A stretch of DNA of 64,000 nt. Source: Hymenoscyphus infarciens. Its lineage: Eukaryota > Ascomycota > Leotiomycetes > Helotiales > Helotiaceae. Under the pieces are notes generated by a model that worked only from the letters and a program-made list of their open reading frames with translations, was not told the origin of the DNA and did not search any database. Both the position numbers and the translations under genes were made by a program. The stretch is from positions 62,001 to 126,000 of the forward strand of contig LLCB01000067.1 in NCBI GenBank assembly GCA_001414345.1, in the 5' to 3' direction. Each line of letters opens with the position of its first letter. Position 1 is the stretch's first letter. Positions 25,058 to 35,823 of the stretch are shown in pieces.

Positions 25058-25552
25058 TATAATAGTATAAAATATATACAACTATAGTAGAGGTATATAG
25101 GAGTATATATAGTAGAATAACGTATATAGATATTAAGTATTAATATAGAAGAAAATAATAACTATCCCTCTTTTATACTAAATATAAACGTCTATATATA
25201 AGAGTTTAGAAGCTTCTAAGTTCTAATAATAATAATAACCGAGCTCTATCTAATATAGCTAATACTAAATAATAAGAGCTAAAAAGCTAAATATATAACC
25301 TCTAATTCTTTAGAAAGCTAAATATATAATATCTAAACCTTAATCCCTTCTATATATAAATGTTAGATATTAATACCTTTAACACTTCGCTTATATAAGT
25401 ATCGGTTATTTATAATCTCGGCTCTAGAGATATTAGGAGTATTAGCACTACTTAGAGGTATTAGTAGTTTTACAAATACTAATAATTTAGAATAGTACTA
25501 TTATATAATAATCTAGCTATTATATAATAATCTAGAATAGCGTGCTATTACA
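25058..25552 (-). repeat. 5' LTR of the Ty3/gypsy element
   Basis: 495 bp, ending in CGTGCTATTACA on the plus strand, an intact terminus. Followed directly by the AAAGT duplication. Confidence 0.93.
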
Positions 25553-25985
25553 AAAGTTATTATATAAAGTATAATAAGACGTATAATCTCTTAGAGTTAT
25601 AAATAAAAAATAGTAGAATTTACTATTAAACTTATTAAACTTTATCTTTATTTTTAGAAAATACTATTACTAAGTATTCTATTAGCTCTTAGCTATAAGA
25701 ACTATTATTCTTAAGATTAACTATTTTTCTACTAATAATTAATAGATTATTAGTTATATTTAGAACTCTAGTATTAATTAGATTACTTAATATAATAGAT
25801 TTTATAGACTCTATAATATATTACTAGTAATATCGATGCCTAAGTCTATATTTACTTATATTTTTATTATAATTTTTATAACTTGTTATTGTCGATTTAT
25901 TAGAGAGAGTTACTAAATTATACTACTACTTTTTCTGTCTATCGAGAGCCTCTCTCATCTAATAAGCGAAGCTTATTACGTCTGT
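25553..25985. other. AT-rich right margin of the transposon block
   Basis: Continues the sequence into which the Ty3/gypsy element inserted. A small hairpin, AATAAGCGAAGCTTATT, lies at 25959-25975, just before composition returns to normal. No LTR or TIR partner was found for it. Confidence 0.5.
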
Positions 25986-28900
25986 ACTAGTATATTGCGC
26001 TTAATTCGCCACCAGCACCAGTACCGCTCCAGCCCTGCCATCCCCAACCTCCTCCCTTCTCCCTTCTCTATACCCTAGATTCAACCACCACCGTCCCTAA
26101 ACTGGGAAAGAAAATTCTCCGATCCAGTCGACCGTCTTTCAATACGGCAGCCGCCACTTTGAAATCAGGAAATAGAGTTGTATCTTGCCGTTCGTTGTAT
26201 TGGGCTGGTTTAAGGGAGGATCGATTGGTGAGGGATATGCTTATTTGGGGTGGTTATGGACAGGCTTTGTTGTCTCGCTACCAGATTTTGAGGGTTGGTT
26301 GAGGACTTTTTATTGCTTGATTGATTGCTTGAAAAGCGGAGAGTTGCCTCCGATTTTTGGAGTGGTTTTGGAGAAGATAGACGGGGAAATGGTGGCTGTG
26401 TTTTTTTGTTCTGTTTTTAGGGCGTCAATATTTATCGAGGAGTTGTCTGTTGATCGTTCTCTTATTTATAGATGTGAGAAGTTTGCCACTCTTCGCTCTC
26501 TGATCTTCTCCTTACTGTCCTTGTACTCTCGATCTTCTTCTCTTCCTAGTTCTCAACCTAATCTGCATCGCTTCTCCTACGCTTTCTCTTCTAGAATACA
26601 ACCGGCAGGAACGGCATCCGATGTTCGTCTCAACGTCCATACCTACGTTAGTACGTCTCCCATGGTAATATGGTAATATGGTACTTTGGTAAACACCAAT
26701 GCACCAACAAATTCAAGTACCAATGTACCTCGTCTCATCTCATCTAGTTATTCACTCCAGCGTCGACTACAAGGGTAATTTCAAAAAACCGCCGCCGACA
26801 CAGTCTGGACCGTTAGAAGGGGAAGGGGAAGGGGAAGTCGGTGGATAAACCGAATTCTCCGATGTGGTGCATCATGTACCTCGCTACCAAACTCTCGTTT
26901 TCCACGAATCCACTCGTCTGGTTGGTTTCTCGGAGATTTCAGGGACCCCGTTGAACTATTGAAGGGATTTGAGGGATTGGTGATGGTGTGGCCCTTGTTT
27001 TTCGGCATTGTGAGAAGTGATGCCTGATGATACCCCCTTTTTGGTGCAGGACTTTACCATGTTTTTGGGATGTGGGATGACGTCTTGGGGACGAGTGGTG
27101 GAAGGGCAAGGTGGTGATGGGATGGGATGGTGAAATGGGGGATGGGATTTTTCTCATTTACCATCTTTTTCTCCCCACTTCGGGTTGTACATGTCTCCTT
27201 TCTCATTTCAATTCATACCGCAAGTACGGGTACCTTGGTTCAAGCTCTACTTGTTCATCCTCTTTTCCGGTCTTGTCAGTTGACAGTTGACGAAGTTTGA
27301 AGTCAACTCTAGTGAGTTGCCCAACATGCATTCAGTCCGCTTTCCTATCTTCCCTACTTCTGCTTTTTGAAGAATTCTTCTGTCTTGATACAGCGGCATA
27401 CTTGAGCATTTGTTAAGACAACCGAGAAGAATTTCATTCAGTCAAGAAACAAGACTATGAAGATGTGAACTGCGCCCACCATATTCTTTAGTCCCAGGAC
27501 CAGAGAACGATCGTAAGAATTCTAAGCTTTGCTCTGAGCACACCCCCCTCCTTTATTGCCTCAGAAACCCCTAGACAATCTAAAGCAATGCGCGGGAGCG
27601 TTTAGAAGAATTGGGCTGTCGAGTTTCAGATTCTTCTAAACTTCGTTGGACAATAGATGTAGTTGTCCTAGACCTTTTCGCACAACATTTACTAAAGGCA
27701 GGTGTAGTCGGAGGAAAACTCGTCTCTCTTACCTACAGTCGAAAAGGCAACGAGAATGGCAGCCAATCATGTTCAAGTGAACAACATCACGGTGAAATAG
27801 AACGGTGTGAGTATCGTTCTCAACGAGCAATACATTGATACTACTTCTACTTTCCCCGTCATGGACTGGCTTCTCTTACGCTGGGTGTTCGTCTGTTTCG
27901 ACAGTGAACTTCTTTTCGACAGCAAATACTTTCTGTAGCTAAACACAGTATTGGAATTGAGAGACGTACTGAAAGCAAGCTTGATCTGCTTGGAAAAGCA
28001 AAGGACGGGGTTTTTCGGAATTCAGGTCCTCAAGAATATCATCCACCAAGAAGTCGATGTACTCGGAAGGGGTACCGTTCGATCGACTGGAAATTGATTC
28101 CAATCCATTTTCCATCAACAAAAATATACCACTTGTCTCGTCCACTTCTCCCTCTCATTCCTGCCCTACCAATGTAAGACCCACTGCCAACGTTCCTTGT
28201 ACACCTCAAGTTAAAGTAACTTAATTCTCCCTGACCTTTTGGGAAAATAGCTTCTATGATAGATATAGGGGGAACGATGATAAGGACTCTTACTTCATTT
28301 CATGTTGCTAATGGTTTACTAGGGAGTCGGTTGAGAAGAGGTTCGATTGTCTTCGTTGAAGAAGTGTACTCCTTCCTGATTTTGAAACTTGTTGTTCGCT
28401 CTTTCCAAAACTAATGTATCTTTTTTGTATTATGAGATTAGAATCGCTCACTTTTTCAAGCTCCCTTGTCTAGGTGTTGAAATTAGGGTAGACAGCGACA
28501 AGGCAACAAGATTAAACCGGCCGATAAGAAGGTTCTTACAAGGCCCGTTGTTGAGTAGTGCTCCAAATTAGTTTATCAATCGTTCCTCCCAGAAGTATTT
28601 GGGGCGCATGGTTCCAATGGCCATGGGTTCAAGTCTTGGTTGATTTGGATACGCCTGGGAGGAGGACGTTGACATTCAATAATTCCACGCTATCAAGAGA
28701 CCAGGGAATTGGAAGAAACATGAGAACTGGCTAGTAATTCAAAGTCTGGCAAGACCTGCTTAATCCGGCAGTAACGTTAATTTCGACAGCAAATATTATA
28801 ATTCCAGTATCGCATTTTAAGGACTCTCGCTAAGAGTTTTGAACTATTCAGTAAGTGAAACCTTTCAACTCAAGGTCATCCATCTTCACCACTCCTTCCA

Positions 28901-31459
28901 TCCGTTTGATTAGTTCATTATACCCGCCCTTTCCGTCTTTCCATACCCATTGCGGGTTTCCTTCGGTGGTGATGGTTCCGAACTCGTCCAGTTCTGGAAT
29001 GTTTTGTCCGTCGTATGATAGGAATATGGTTCTCGACAATCCATCAACCACTTCGTTCCGTTTCCCTGGGATCCATTTAGTCTCAATGTTTAGCATCCTT
29101 AACTCGCATCCCCATCTTACGTATATGCCCTCTAGGCAGGATGACTTCAGGAACCATGTGAGGGGCATATGGACGACAGCAAAACCCTTTTCGAAAGTAA
29201 ACGTTCCTATATATCATGGTATTTCTGGAATCCCAGCTGGGACTCCCAGCTTTGAAGAGCAGTAGCCAAAGCTAGTTCTCCAGGAAGACTACGACCAAAT
29301 TTAGGGATGGCTAAACTAGTGCTGCTAATACTTCAACAGCTCGCATGCTCTAAATTGAGTTGCTGGCCAGTTTTTTGTTACACTAATGAAACCTTCAGAA
29401 CAACTTTACATACACGCTTCAACGGGTTCTGTTTAGGTTCTATAAGAGAAAGAGCCGGAGAGATTTCAAAACTATCCTCTAATGCGGTCTAGTCCAGTCG
29501 TCCCTGGATTCTCAAGATACGTCGAGGGAGCATTTCCTTGACAATGAGACCGCCTTGTACGGTCATTGCTAAAAGGAGCAAGTATCCAAAACTGATAAGG
29601 ACGATCGTAGAAAGATTAGGTGACTGAAGTTTACTCTTTCCAAACCCAAAGGAAGCAATTGTAAAATATTTAACTGTGCCGACTGCAATATCATTTTCGA
29701 AAGTATATTTTGACCAGAAAACTACTTTCTTAATGTATAGCTTTAAGGCTAATATATCAATCTAACTTTCATCACCGCCATAATTAAAAGTAGCTCTGAA
29801 AAAGTACTCGTTTTCGTTTTCTTCCTTCCAATAGCTTCGTGTCGAAGTATCTACTAGCTTTCGTTCTACGATTAATTGCTCTTAATACTCCTAGCACGAT
29901 GCTTATGCTCACTTCTCCCTTGAATTTGAAGACATCATGTAGGGTTCTCAATCCGGACTGGGTCAGGGAAAGACAAGAGTCTTCAAGTCCCTCATCATTC
30001 CCCTAGGACACCTAAACCCATAAGAATTTTTTGACTTATCACAACCCGATATAGACTACCAAGGGGAAGGCTGCATAACCGCGTTAAACATGATCATCTA
30101 TTCACTAGCAGTGACACACTCCAATAGCAACTCAATAAATAAAGTTGTACAAGAAAGTTAGAGTAACGAGATTCCAACACCAAACTTCGACAAAGATTTA
30201 AGCTTGATAAACTTTCTTCTTCCTACCTATTTCACGCTACTTCGCTCAATGTAATTAGATTGTTTAAGCTACTCTGGGGAAATATTGACGCATGAATAAT
30301 AATCAGACATGCAGTAAATGGAAATAATCAGCAATATTCTCTTCAAGTCATCCTGTTCAGAGCATGTAAAAAACATTAGCCTTGCTCCTGAGTACAGCTC
30401 CTCTGCTTTAAGTATGCGCACTAGTCTGGGATAATTGCGTAATAGTGTTTAAGAAGTTTAAGAAGTATGCGAAACTCTGACTCTCTATTCTTCTAAATGT
30501 TCTCGCACTATAGTCTAACTTGTCACGAGCATCCTAAGGTAAGGGGGGCATGGGGTGTACTTAGAGCAAAGCTTGCCTATAGGACCCTTACTACATCAAC
30601 GTCCGAGCTCAAATCATTACCACGTCTGAAGAACATCTCGATCTGACGAAATTGCCGTACCTCTCTACGGGCCTGAGACTATATCAGCAGGGACCTTGGG
30701 CATCCGGAAATCAGAGTGGGTGTTGAAAGACGAGACGTAAAACCGAGAAACCACTTTGAACCCTTTGAATTTGAATACAGACACCTCTTTATCGACAGCA
30801 TGATCATCTTCGAAAGCAAAAGTTGATCAGAAGACACCTTGACACTCTTGCTCTTCAAAAAGGCTGACTCACGTTCAACGAATAAACCTCTGAACTACCA
30901 GAAGTACCTCCATGAGTCGGGCCCTGAGGTCTTCCCAATAATTCTCCCCTGGCTTCCCAATACGACGCGGAATAATCAGTGCCTAGGGAAGTGGCACATT
31001 AAATACTATTGTCTATTACGCCAGGCATGTAGGTATGGGTAGCTAGAAACACTTGCCGAGGCTCAAAACCATAGGGAAAGTGCGATAGTCAGTTAAAAAA
31101 TCAAATAACACGAAGCTACGAAACAAGTATATTGAGAAGACTTTCAATTTGATTGCATAATTTTCCTACCACTCAAGTAGAGATTGCGCTGTCCCACCAC
31201 AGCACGCCTGCATTCATTGTCTTCCATTCATTGCGAGTCAATGTCAACGAAAGCCTGCATTTCCTCGTTATCACATTTTTCCCACCTCCCAGCATCGCGT
31301 CCGCAAGCAAAGAACTAGAAAAGCTTCGCATGACTGAACCAAATAACTTAAACAGGGGCCCCATCAAATAGTGAAGAGAAGACGTGAAGTGGAGTGTGCT
31401 TTTGTGAAAAAAACCCAAGACCAGATAACAGAAGAAAAATGAGAAATGAAGAACACCAT
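25986..31459. other. Gene-poor region of ordinary composition
   Basis: About 5.5 kb with no supported gene apart from a retroelement relic at 28848-29290. The 163-codon plus frame at 26185-26676 starts at TTG, is Leu/Ser-rich and shows no domain. Short scattered similarities inside the region (for example TTCGACAGCAAATA at about 27917 and again near 28783) hint at very old repeats. The right end includes the sub2 3' flank. Confidence 0.45.
28848..29290 (-). pseudogene. Relic of a Ty3/gypsy RNase H domain
   Basis: The minus strand contains a 106-codon frame (28848-29168) with MPLTWFLKSS, followed by YVRWGCELRMLNI, then WIPGKRNEVVDGLSRT and WVWKDGKGGY. This resembles the end of a gypsy-type RNase H: the PLTWFL strand and the PGK...DGLSR segment that leads to the integrase. 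Upstream homology extends to about 29290, with an in-frame TGA, and the usual TDH before PLTWFL is missing. No reverse transcriptase or LTR was seen nearby. Unlike the copies in the AT-rich block, it is not saturated with C-to-T changes, so it is a separate, old fragment. Confidence 0.72.
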
Positions 31460-33427
31460 CTAGTTTGCCATGTAGGTGGTGGAGTCAATGCCTCCCTCTG
31501 GGTACTCACTGGAGTCATGTTAGTTGCTGAATGATATAAATGGGGATGATGAGAACTTACGGAACTTGAGCTTCGAATCGCTTCTCAATTTGCTTCAGGA
31601 CATCCTGGTCAGCCTCACTGCTCACAAAGGAGATCGAGACACCCTTGGTTCCGAAACGTCCGGCACGACCCACACGGTGGAGGTATGAGTCGGCATCTGC
31701 TGGTAGATCGTAGTTGATGGCGAGGTTGATACGTTCGATATCGATACCACGTCCAAAAACATCTGTGGCAACGCAAATACGCTTGTTGAACTCCTTGAAT
31801 TCAGTGTAACGCTTAATACTGTTGCATAAATTAGTATAGTTTGTGTTTGACTGGAAATGTTAAAACATACCGTTCCTCTTGGCTCACGCCGGAATGCACG
31901 GCGATCGATGGGAAGTTACACTCTCGGAGAAGCTTATCCAACTCTGTGGCTCTGAGAGTGCTCTTAACGAAAATGATCACTTGATTGAATTGTAGCTCAT
32001 CAAGTAACTCGTTGAGCTTTCGGTTCTTCTCCTTCTCATCAAGCTTGATGTAGTATTGTGCAAGACCGTGAAGAGTGAGTTTGGTGTCATCGTCAACATA
32101 AATCTCCATAGGATTCTGCATGAACTTCTTGCAGATGGGTCGGACCTCCTGGGAGAGAGTGGCGCTGAACATCATGACTTGCTTCTGAGTTGGGGTTGCT
32201 CGGAAGATTTCCTGGACATCACGTCGCATATCTAGAACCTAGTCAACATCATAATCCAACAAGGAGGTTTCGTGTGTTATGCTTACCAATTTGTTCCAAC
32301 ATCTTGTCGCATTCATCGAGAACGAAGACTTTGCAGCTTCCGAGACGTAGATGCTTGTCACGTACAAGGGCGTTCAATCGACCGGGGGTAGCGACGATGA
32401 TGTGTGGGTGAGTCTCCTTGTTCTTGAGAATCTCGGCATCCTTCTGGATCGGAGTTCCTCCGTAAAACACACCAGTCTTAACGTCGGGAAGGTACTTGCT
32501 GAAACGGGCATATTCGTTCTTGATTTGATATGCGAGTTCACGAGTGTGACACATTACCAATACCGAGGTCTCCCCAGCGACTGGGTCGACTTGTTGAAGT
32601 GTGGTGAGAACAAAGACAGCTGTCTTACCGAGACCAGATTTGGCTTGACAGAGGACATCGGTTCCAAGCATAGCTTGTGGGATGGCGTTTTGCTGGACTG
32701 TAGAGTAAATCGAGTCGAAGTTAGATTAATTTTTCTCCAAGAAGGTAACGATATGCAAGGGATCGTCCGTCCATCTTCGCATGATAACATCCACACAATA
32801 ACAACACCTTCCAAGGAAATAAAATCGATTAGGGATGCGACTTGTGCTTGTAAAAGCGTGTATCGTCAACCAAAACGCGTAGGTAACAACATGCTTCAAC
32901 CACAGAACGCGAACCGATCCTGGAGTCTCTTGGTTCCACCACTAATTTTTGTGCTTCTTCCGCATCTTCCACAAATTTCTCCTTCAACTCGGATTGCTTT
33001 TCTCGAGACTCCGGCTTTCGCGCAGATCTCCCTCCCCTCCACCGCCAGGGGTTGCAATTCTACCCAAGAGACATCCAGGATCGATCGTAATATGTTGAGG
33101 ACCAGAGTATTTTCTTCTTTTCTTCTTCTTGCTTTGCGAGATGGACGGACGCGGAAGGACATGGAGCTTGGGGATGAAATTTTATGACTGACCCTCCGAA
33201 GGATGTTCGAACCCGCAATCGGTGATGGCACGTAGAAGCTCCGGCTTCAAAAGAAAGTCGCGAAAGCCGGTCGCATGGATACCAACATAACTGCCCTTTT
33301 TGTCGGCATTGTCTTCGGCGGTTAAGCCACCCTTCTTTGCTGCACCATTCGAGTCTCCAGCAGCCGCGGCATCAGTGGTTTGTAGCTCCTCATCGGAGTA
33401 ATCGATGAGATCTTCTTCGGCAGACAT
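31460..33427 (-). CDS. sub2: ATP-dependent RNA helicase Sub2 (UAP56), mRNA splicing and export
   Basis: Five exons on the minus strand: 33427-33193, 32697-32287, 32231-31871, 31818-31561 and 31508-31460. They encode 437 residues, the usual Sub2 length. All DEAD-box motifs are present: Q-motif region FEHPSEVQQ, motif I AKSGLGKT (97-104), [12 protein letters not shown], the diagnostic DECD (206-209), [22 protein letters not shown] and [16 protein letters not shown] in place of DEAD marks the Sub2/UAP56 branch. The protein acts in the nucleus, remodelling the branch-point complex and, with TREX, loading mRNA for export. The first intron is 495 nt; the other three are 52-55 nt. The N-terminus [14 protein letters not shown] is typical. 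It shares a 516-bp divergent promoter region with the RNase P gene at 33944. Confidence 0.97.
32698..33192 (-). other. sub2: Long first intron of sub2 (495 nt)
   Basis: Donor GTCAGT directly follows the codon for Glu78 plus one base, and acceptor CTACAG precedes the rest of the Val79 codon. It is about nine times longer than the other introns in the gene. A long plus-strand frame over it (part of 32351-33187) is a shadow. Confidence 0.85.
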
Positions 33428-33943
33428 GTTGAGGGATGTTGGGGGTATTTGGTTGTTGAAAAGATTCGTGGCGAGATGGTGAGGCTCAGAAGTGAATCTG
33501 TCTCCGAGATGGTTCGAGGGCGCAAGTCGAGGGATCAGCAACAATCGAGGCGCGCTGTATTAGATTGTGGTTTTAGAAAAGAGTAGTGTAGATGTAGAGA
33601 GCTGGACCTCGAGACTGGCGACCAAAGGTGAGATTGAGGTTGATGGAAGAGGGTTGAGGTTGGAGTTGAAAGAGTCGCGCCTTCCCAAGGCATTTTGACT
33701 CTTGCCTGAACGCGGTCCGTGCATATTATGCCTAAGGCTGCAATACTGAGAGGGCGCAGTCAGGGACACTCGGTCCGGGAATCGGAGGTCTCTTGCTAGC
33801 TCCCAATGGAGCCTAGTTGCAGATCATCTTCAATTGCCCCGCGTCCAGAAATCTGAAGCTCTGCAGAGCTGGTACTCAACTCCAAAAAATCCCCATTCAC
33901 GCAATGCGCCTCGAGCAATACAGTTTCCACCACCGCGAACACG
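33428..33943. promoter_or_regulatory. Divergent promoter region of sub2 and rpr2
   Basis: 516 bp between the two start codons, which face away from each other. Both promoters and both 5' UTRs must lie here. No specific operator was recognised. Confidence 0.6.
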
Positions 33944-34444
33944 ATGGCTAAAGTAAAGGCCTTGAGTATACCCAACAAAGTGCTCCATAGCAGAGTCTCA
34001 TACCTCTACCAAGCGGCATCATACCTAGCATCACAGCAACAACATTCCCCACAAGTTGGCCCCCAAAATGACCAATCTACAATCCCCAATGTTGACTCGA
34101 AAGGCGTCCCCAAGAATACCTGCCAGGCCGCAGCATGCCGCCTAGTCTACGACCTTCGATCCGTTTCCTCCAAATCCCAAATCCGAATGTCCCCAGCGAT
34201 GAAGCAAGGAATCTGCAAAATATGCAACACAGTATTGAAGGAAGGATCAACTTGTTCCACTGAAATCGAAAACAAAAGCAAAGGAGGCAAGAAACCATGG
34301 GCGGATGTTCTGGTCCGGCAATGCAATGTTTGTGGGAGCGCAAAGAGGTATCCTCTTGGGAATCGACAGAAGAGACGACCGTTGCGCACGAAAACATTGG
34401 CAGAAGAGGAAGCCAAGAAGCTAGAAGTAGATGCAGTGAGCTGA
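33944..34444 (+). CDS. rpr2: RNase P subunit of the Rpr2/Rpp21/Snm1 family
   Basis: A single-exon gene of 166 residues, close to the length of family members. The N-terminal half is helical (HSRVSYLYQAASYL, then VYDLRSVSSKSQIRM around residues 68-82). A four-cysteine zinc site follows: CKIC (91-94) and CNVC (127-130), with VLVRQCNVCGSAKRYP between and after, and a basic tail. This is the standard Rpr2 layout. The protein binds the RNase P RNA in the nucleus and aids 5' maturation of tRNA. Snm1, its RNase MRP counterpart, shares the fold, so assignment to P rather than MRP is by length and the clean CxxC pair. It starts with the first ATG and faces POP1 tail to tail at 35824. Confidence 0.85.
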   Translation: MAKVKALSIPNKVLHSRVSYLYQAASYLASQQQHSPQVGPQNDQSTIPNVDSKGVPKNTCQAAACRLVYDLRSVSSKSQIRMSPAMKQGICKICNTVLKEGSTCSTEIENKSKGGKKPWADVLVRQCNVCGSAKRYPLGNRQKRRPLRTKTLAEEEAKKLEVDAVS

Positions 34445-35823
34445 ATCGGCCGCAAATCATGGACCGTAAGATAGCCTGCTACGGTTGGCCTACTGGTTTT
34501 ATCGTTTCAACAGAGCTCATTTGGCATCGAGAAGCTTCGTCAAAGGGTGTTCAAATGCCACTTCAAGTCAAGGCTACAATAATATTCAGCACAGCAACAT
34601 TCCCTTAAATGAAAGAAAAGAACGAGTGTCGTTTGGACAACAAGGAGGGCAGCTGACGTCTCAGGAAATGGGAGGAAGCGGTATGGATTTCCAAAGAAGG
34701 CATCTGCAACACGCCCCTCTCTTTTCATCCCAGTTCTGGAGGGTCTAGAAGATCATGAATATGCCCAGTTCTTCAAAGATCAGCGGTGCGACTTGCAACA
34801 AAAACCCGCAATCGTTGGCGGCTTTGCCGTCAATTCTCGTATGGACCGTATTTTGATGTTCTAGACCTTCATCGGCTACGCCCTGCAGTGCCCCAGCAAA
34901 CTGCGCCTGATTTGGGCACATACATAAGGAAATGACCCGAGGGCCTGGAACTCTGTACTTGATGGAAAGTATGCCGTAAATTTACATAGCACCATGTCTC
35001 ACAAAATCAAATGGTATGTTCACTTCATTGCTGTGCGAGATAACCCAAGTGATACCTTCTTGACTCTTTTGTGATACCTGAACTCAAAGAGTGTCAGTAA
35101 GCCAATGATCCACTTTAGGAGCCAAAAAGTGTATCACGAATAGGCTGTCAAATATTGCGTAAGCTACACAGTGAAAGTAGCAGTAGCTAGGTACTTTTTC
35201 TCTCCTTTCAACAATTGCAGTAAGTTACTTTATTAATTTACATTTTACTAAATAGCTAGAGTAATGAAATCTAATAACAAAATATCAGACGATAAGAAAT
35301 TAAGCTCTTTTTTCAAAGAATATTGTATCGTCGTAAGTCCTTTTATGTATACGTGTCATTTAAATCGAGCTGGCTATTTGAAATCCAGGTAAGTATCTAC
35401 TGCCTATTAAGTTTTTTGCTAGTCTTACGATGGACATCAAAAGCGGTAGTAAATATCAGGCTCGTACCTGCGTACCTAGTTCATTGTCTGAACAATCTAC
35501 CTAGAGCAAGTCAAAGTAATTACCCGAGATACTTTAAACAATTCAGAATATTAACGAAGTTCGATTATCCTAAATATTTGAGGTAATTACCTTGAATTGC
35601 CCTAAAGGTTAGAACAACGAGAACAAGAACGAGGTACCCAATTACTGCCGCTTTTATTAGGGAGGCTAGTAGCAAGTTTGGGGACCAAAAGACAATTCCC
35701 GTGACCCGGGTACTACTCGCTTCTTAAATTCGAGATTTCAAAGATAAGGGAGAGAAAAATATTGACCTGACTGCAGGTAACTCATACCCAAGCCACATAT
35801 TCTACAACATCCCCCGCCCCAAC
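34445..35823. other. Convergent intergenic region, no gene seen
   Basis: 1.4 kb between the 3' ends of rpr2 and pop1, so it carries both terminators. It is moderately AT-rich from about 35190 to 35600, without recognisable repeats. The 87-codon frame at 35323-35586 shows no domain. Confidence 0.5.

Larger units (their letters stand above)
17461..25552 (-). mobile_element. Ty3/gypsy LTR retrotransposon, RIP-inactivated, 8.09 kb
   Basis: Two 495-bp LTRs (17461-17955 and 25058-25552) have terminal inverted dodecamers (right end CGTGCTATTACA) and are bounded by the exact 5-bp duplication AAAGT (17456-17460 and 25553-25557). Coding is on the minus strand. A reverse transcriptase near 21550-22250 shows FTKLDIR, AFYYI and YLDNILIY (the YxDD-type box, about 21823-21849). 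RNase H lies to its left, an integrase zinc-binding remnant at about 20570-20650, and an integrase C-terminal part with KDLLIYNVFISN near 19600-19680. That RT-RNaseH-integrase order defines Ty3/gypsy. A purine tract (minus strand AAAAGAGAGAGGA) abuts the left LTR, making it the 3' LTR. Gag and protease should lie at about 22.5-24.9 kb but are not readable. No frame is open. Confidence 0.93.
9186..25985. other. AT-rich, RIP-affected transposon block
   Basis: About 16.8 kb with very low GC and almost no intact reading frame: no frame over 60 codons is open from about 8.8 to 26.2 kb. TAA, TAG and TTA/CTA dominate. Wherever two copies of a repeat can be compared, differences are nearly all transitions, as expected of RIP (duplication-triggered C-to-T mutation in ascomycetes). 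The left edge coincides with the left end of the Tc1-like element. The right edge is abrupt near 25985, where ordinary DNA resumes. Identified insertions are listed separately. Confidence 0.9.

Noticed and set aside
26185..26676. 163-codon plus-strand frame.
   Set aside because: Starts at TTG, Leu/Ser/Phe-rich, no domain, no splice or start support.
27939..28145. 68-codon minus frame with an acidic FLVDDILEDLNSEK segment.
   Set aside because: Short, no family recognised, no flanking exons; likely chance.
28578..28660. A tRNA-like stretch: CTCCCAG and CTGGGAG ends with GGTTCAAGTC inside.
   Set aside because: The spacing from the T-loop-like box to the 3' arm is 19 nt, too long for a tRNA, and no anticodon arm pairs.
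32351..33187. 278-codon plus-strand frame opposite sub2.
   Set aside because: Shadow of sub2 exon 2 and its long first intron; no ATG-initiated domain on this strand.
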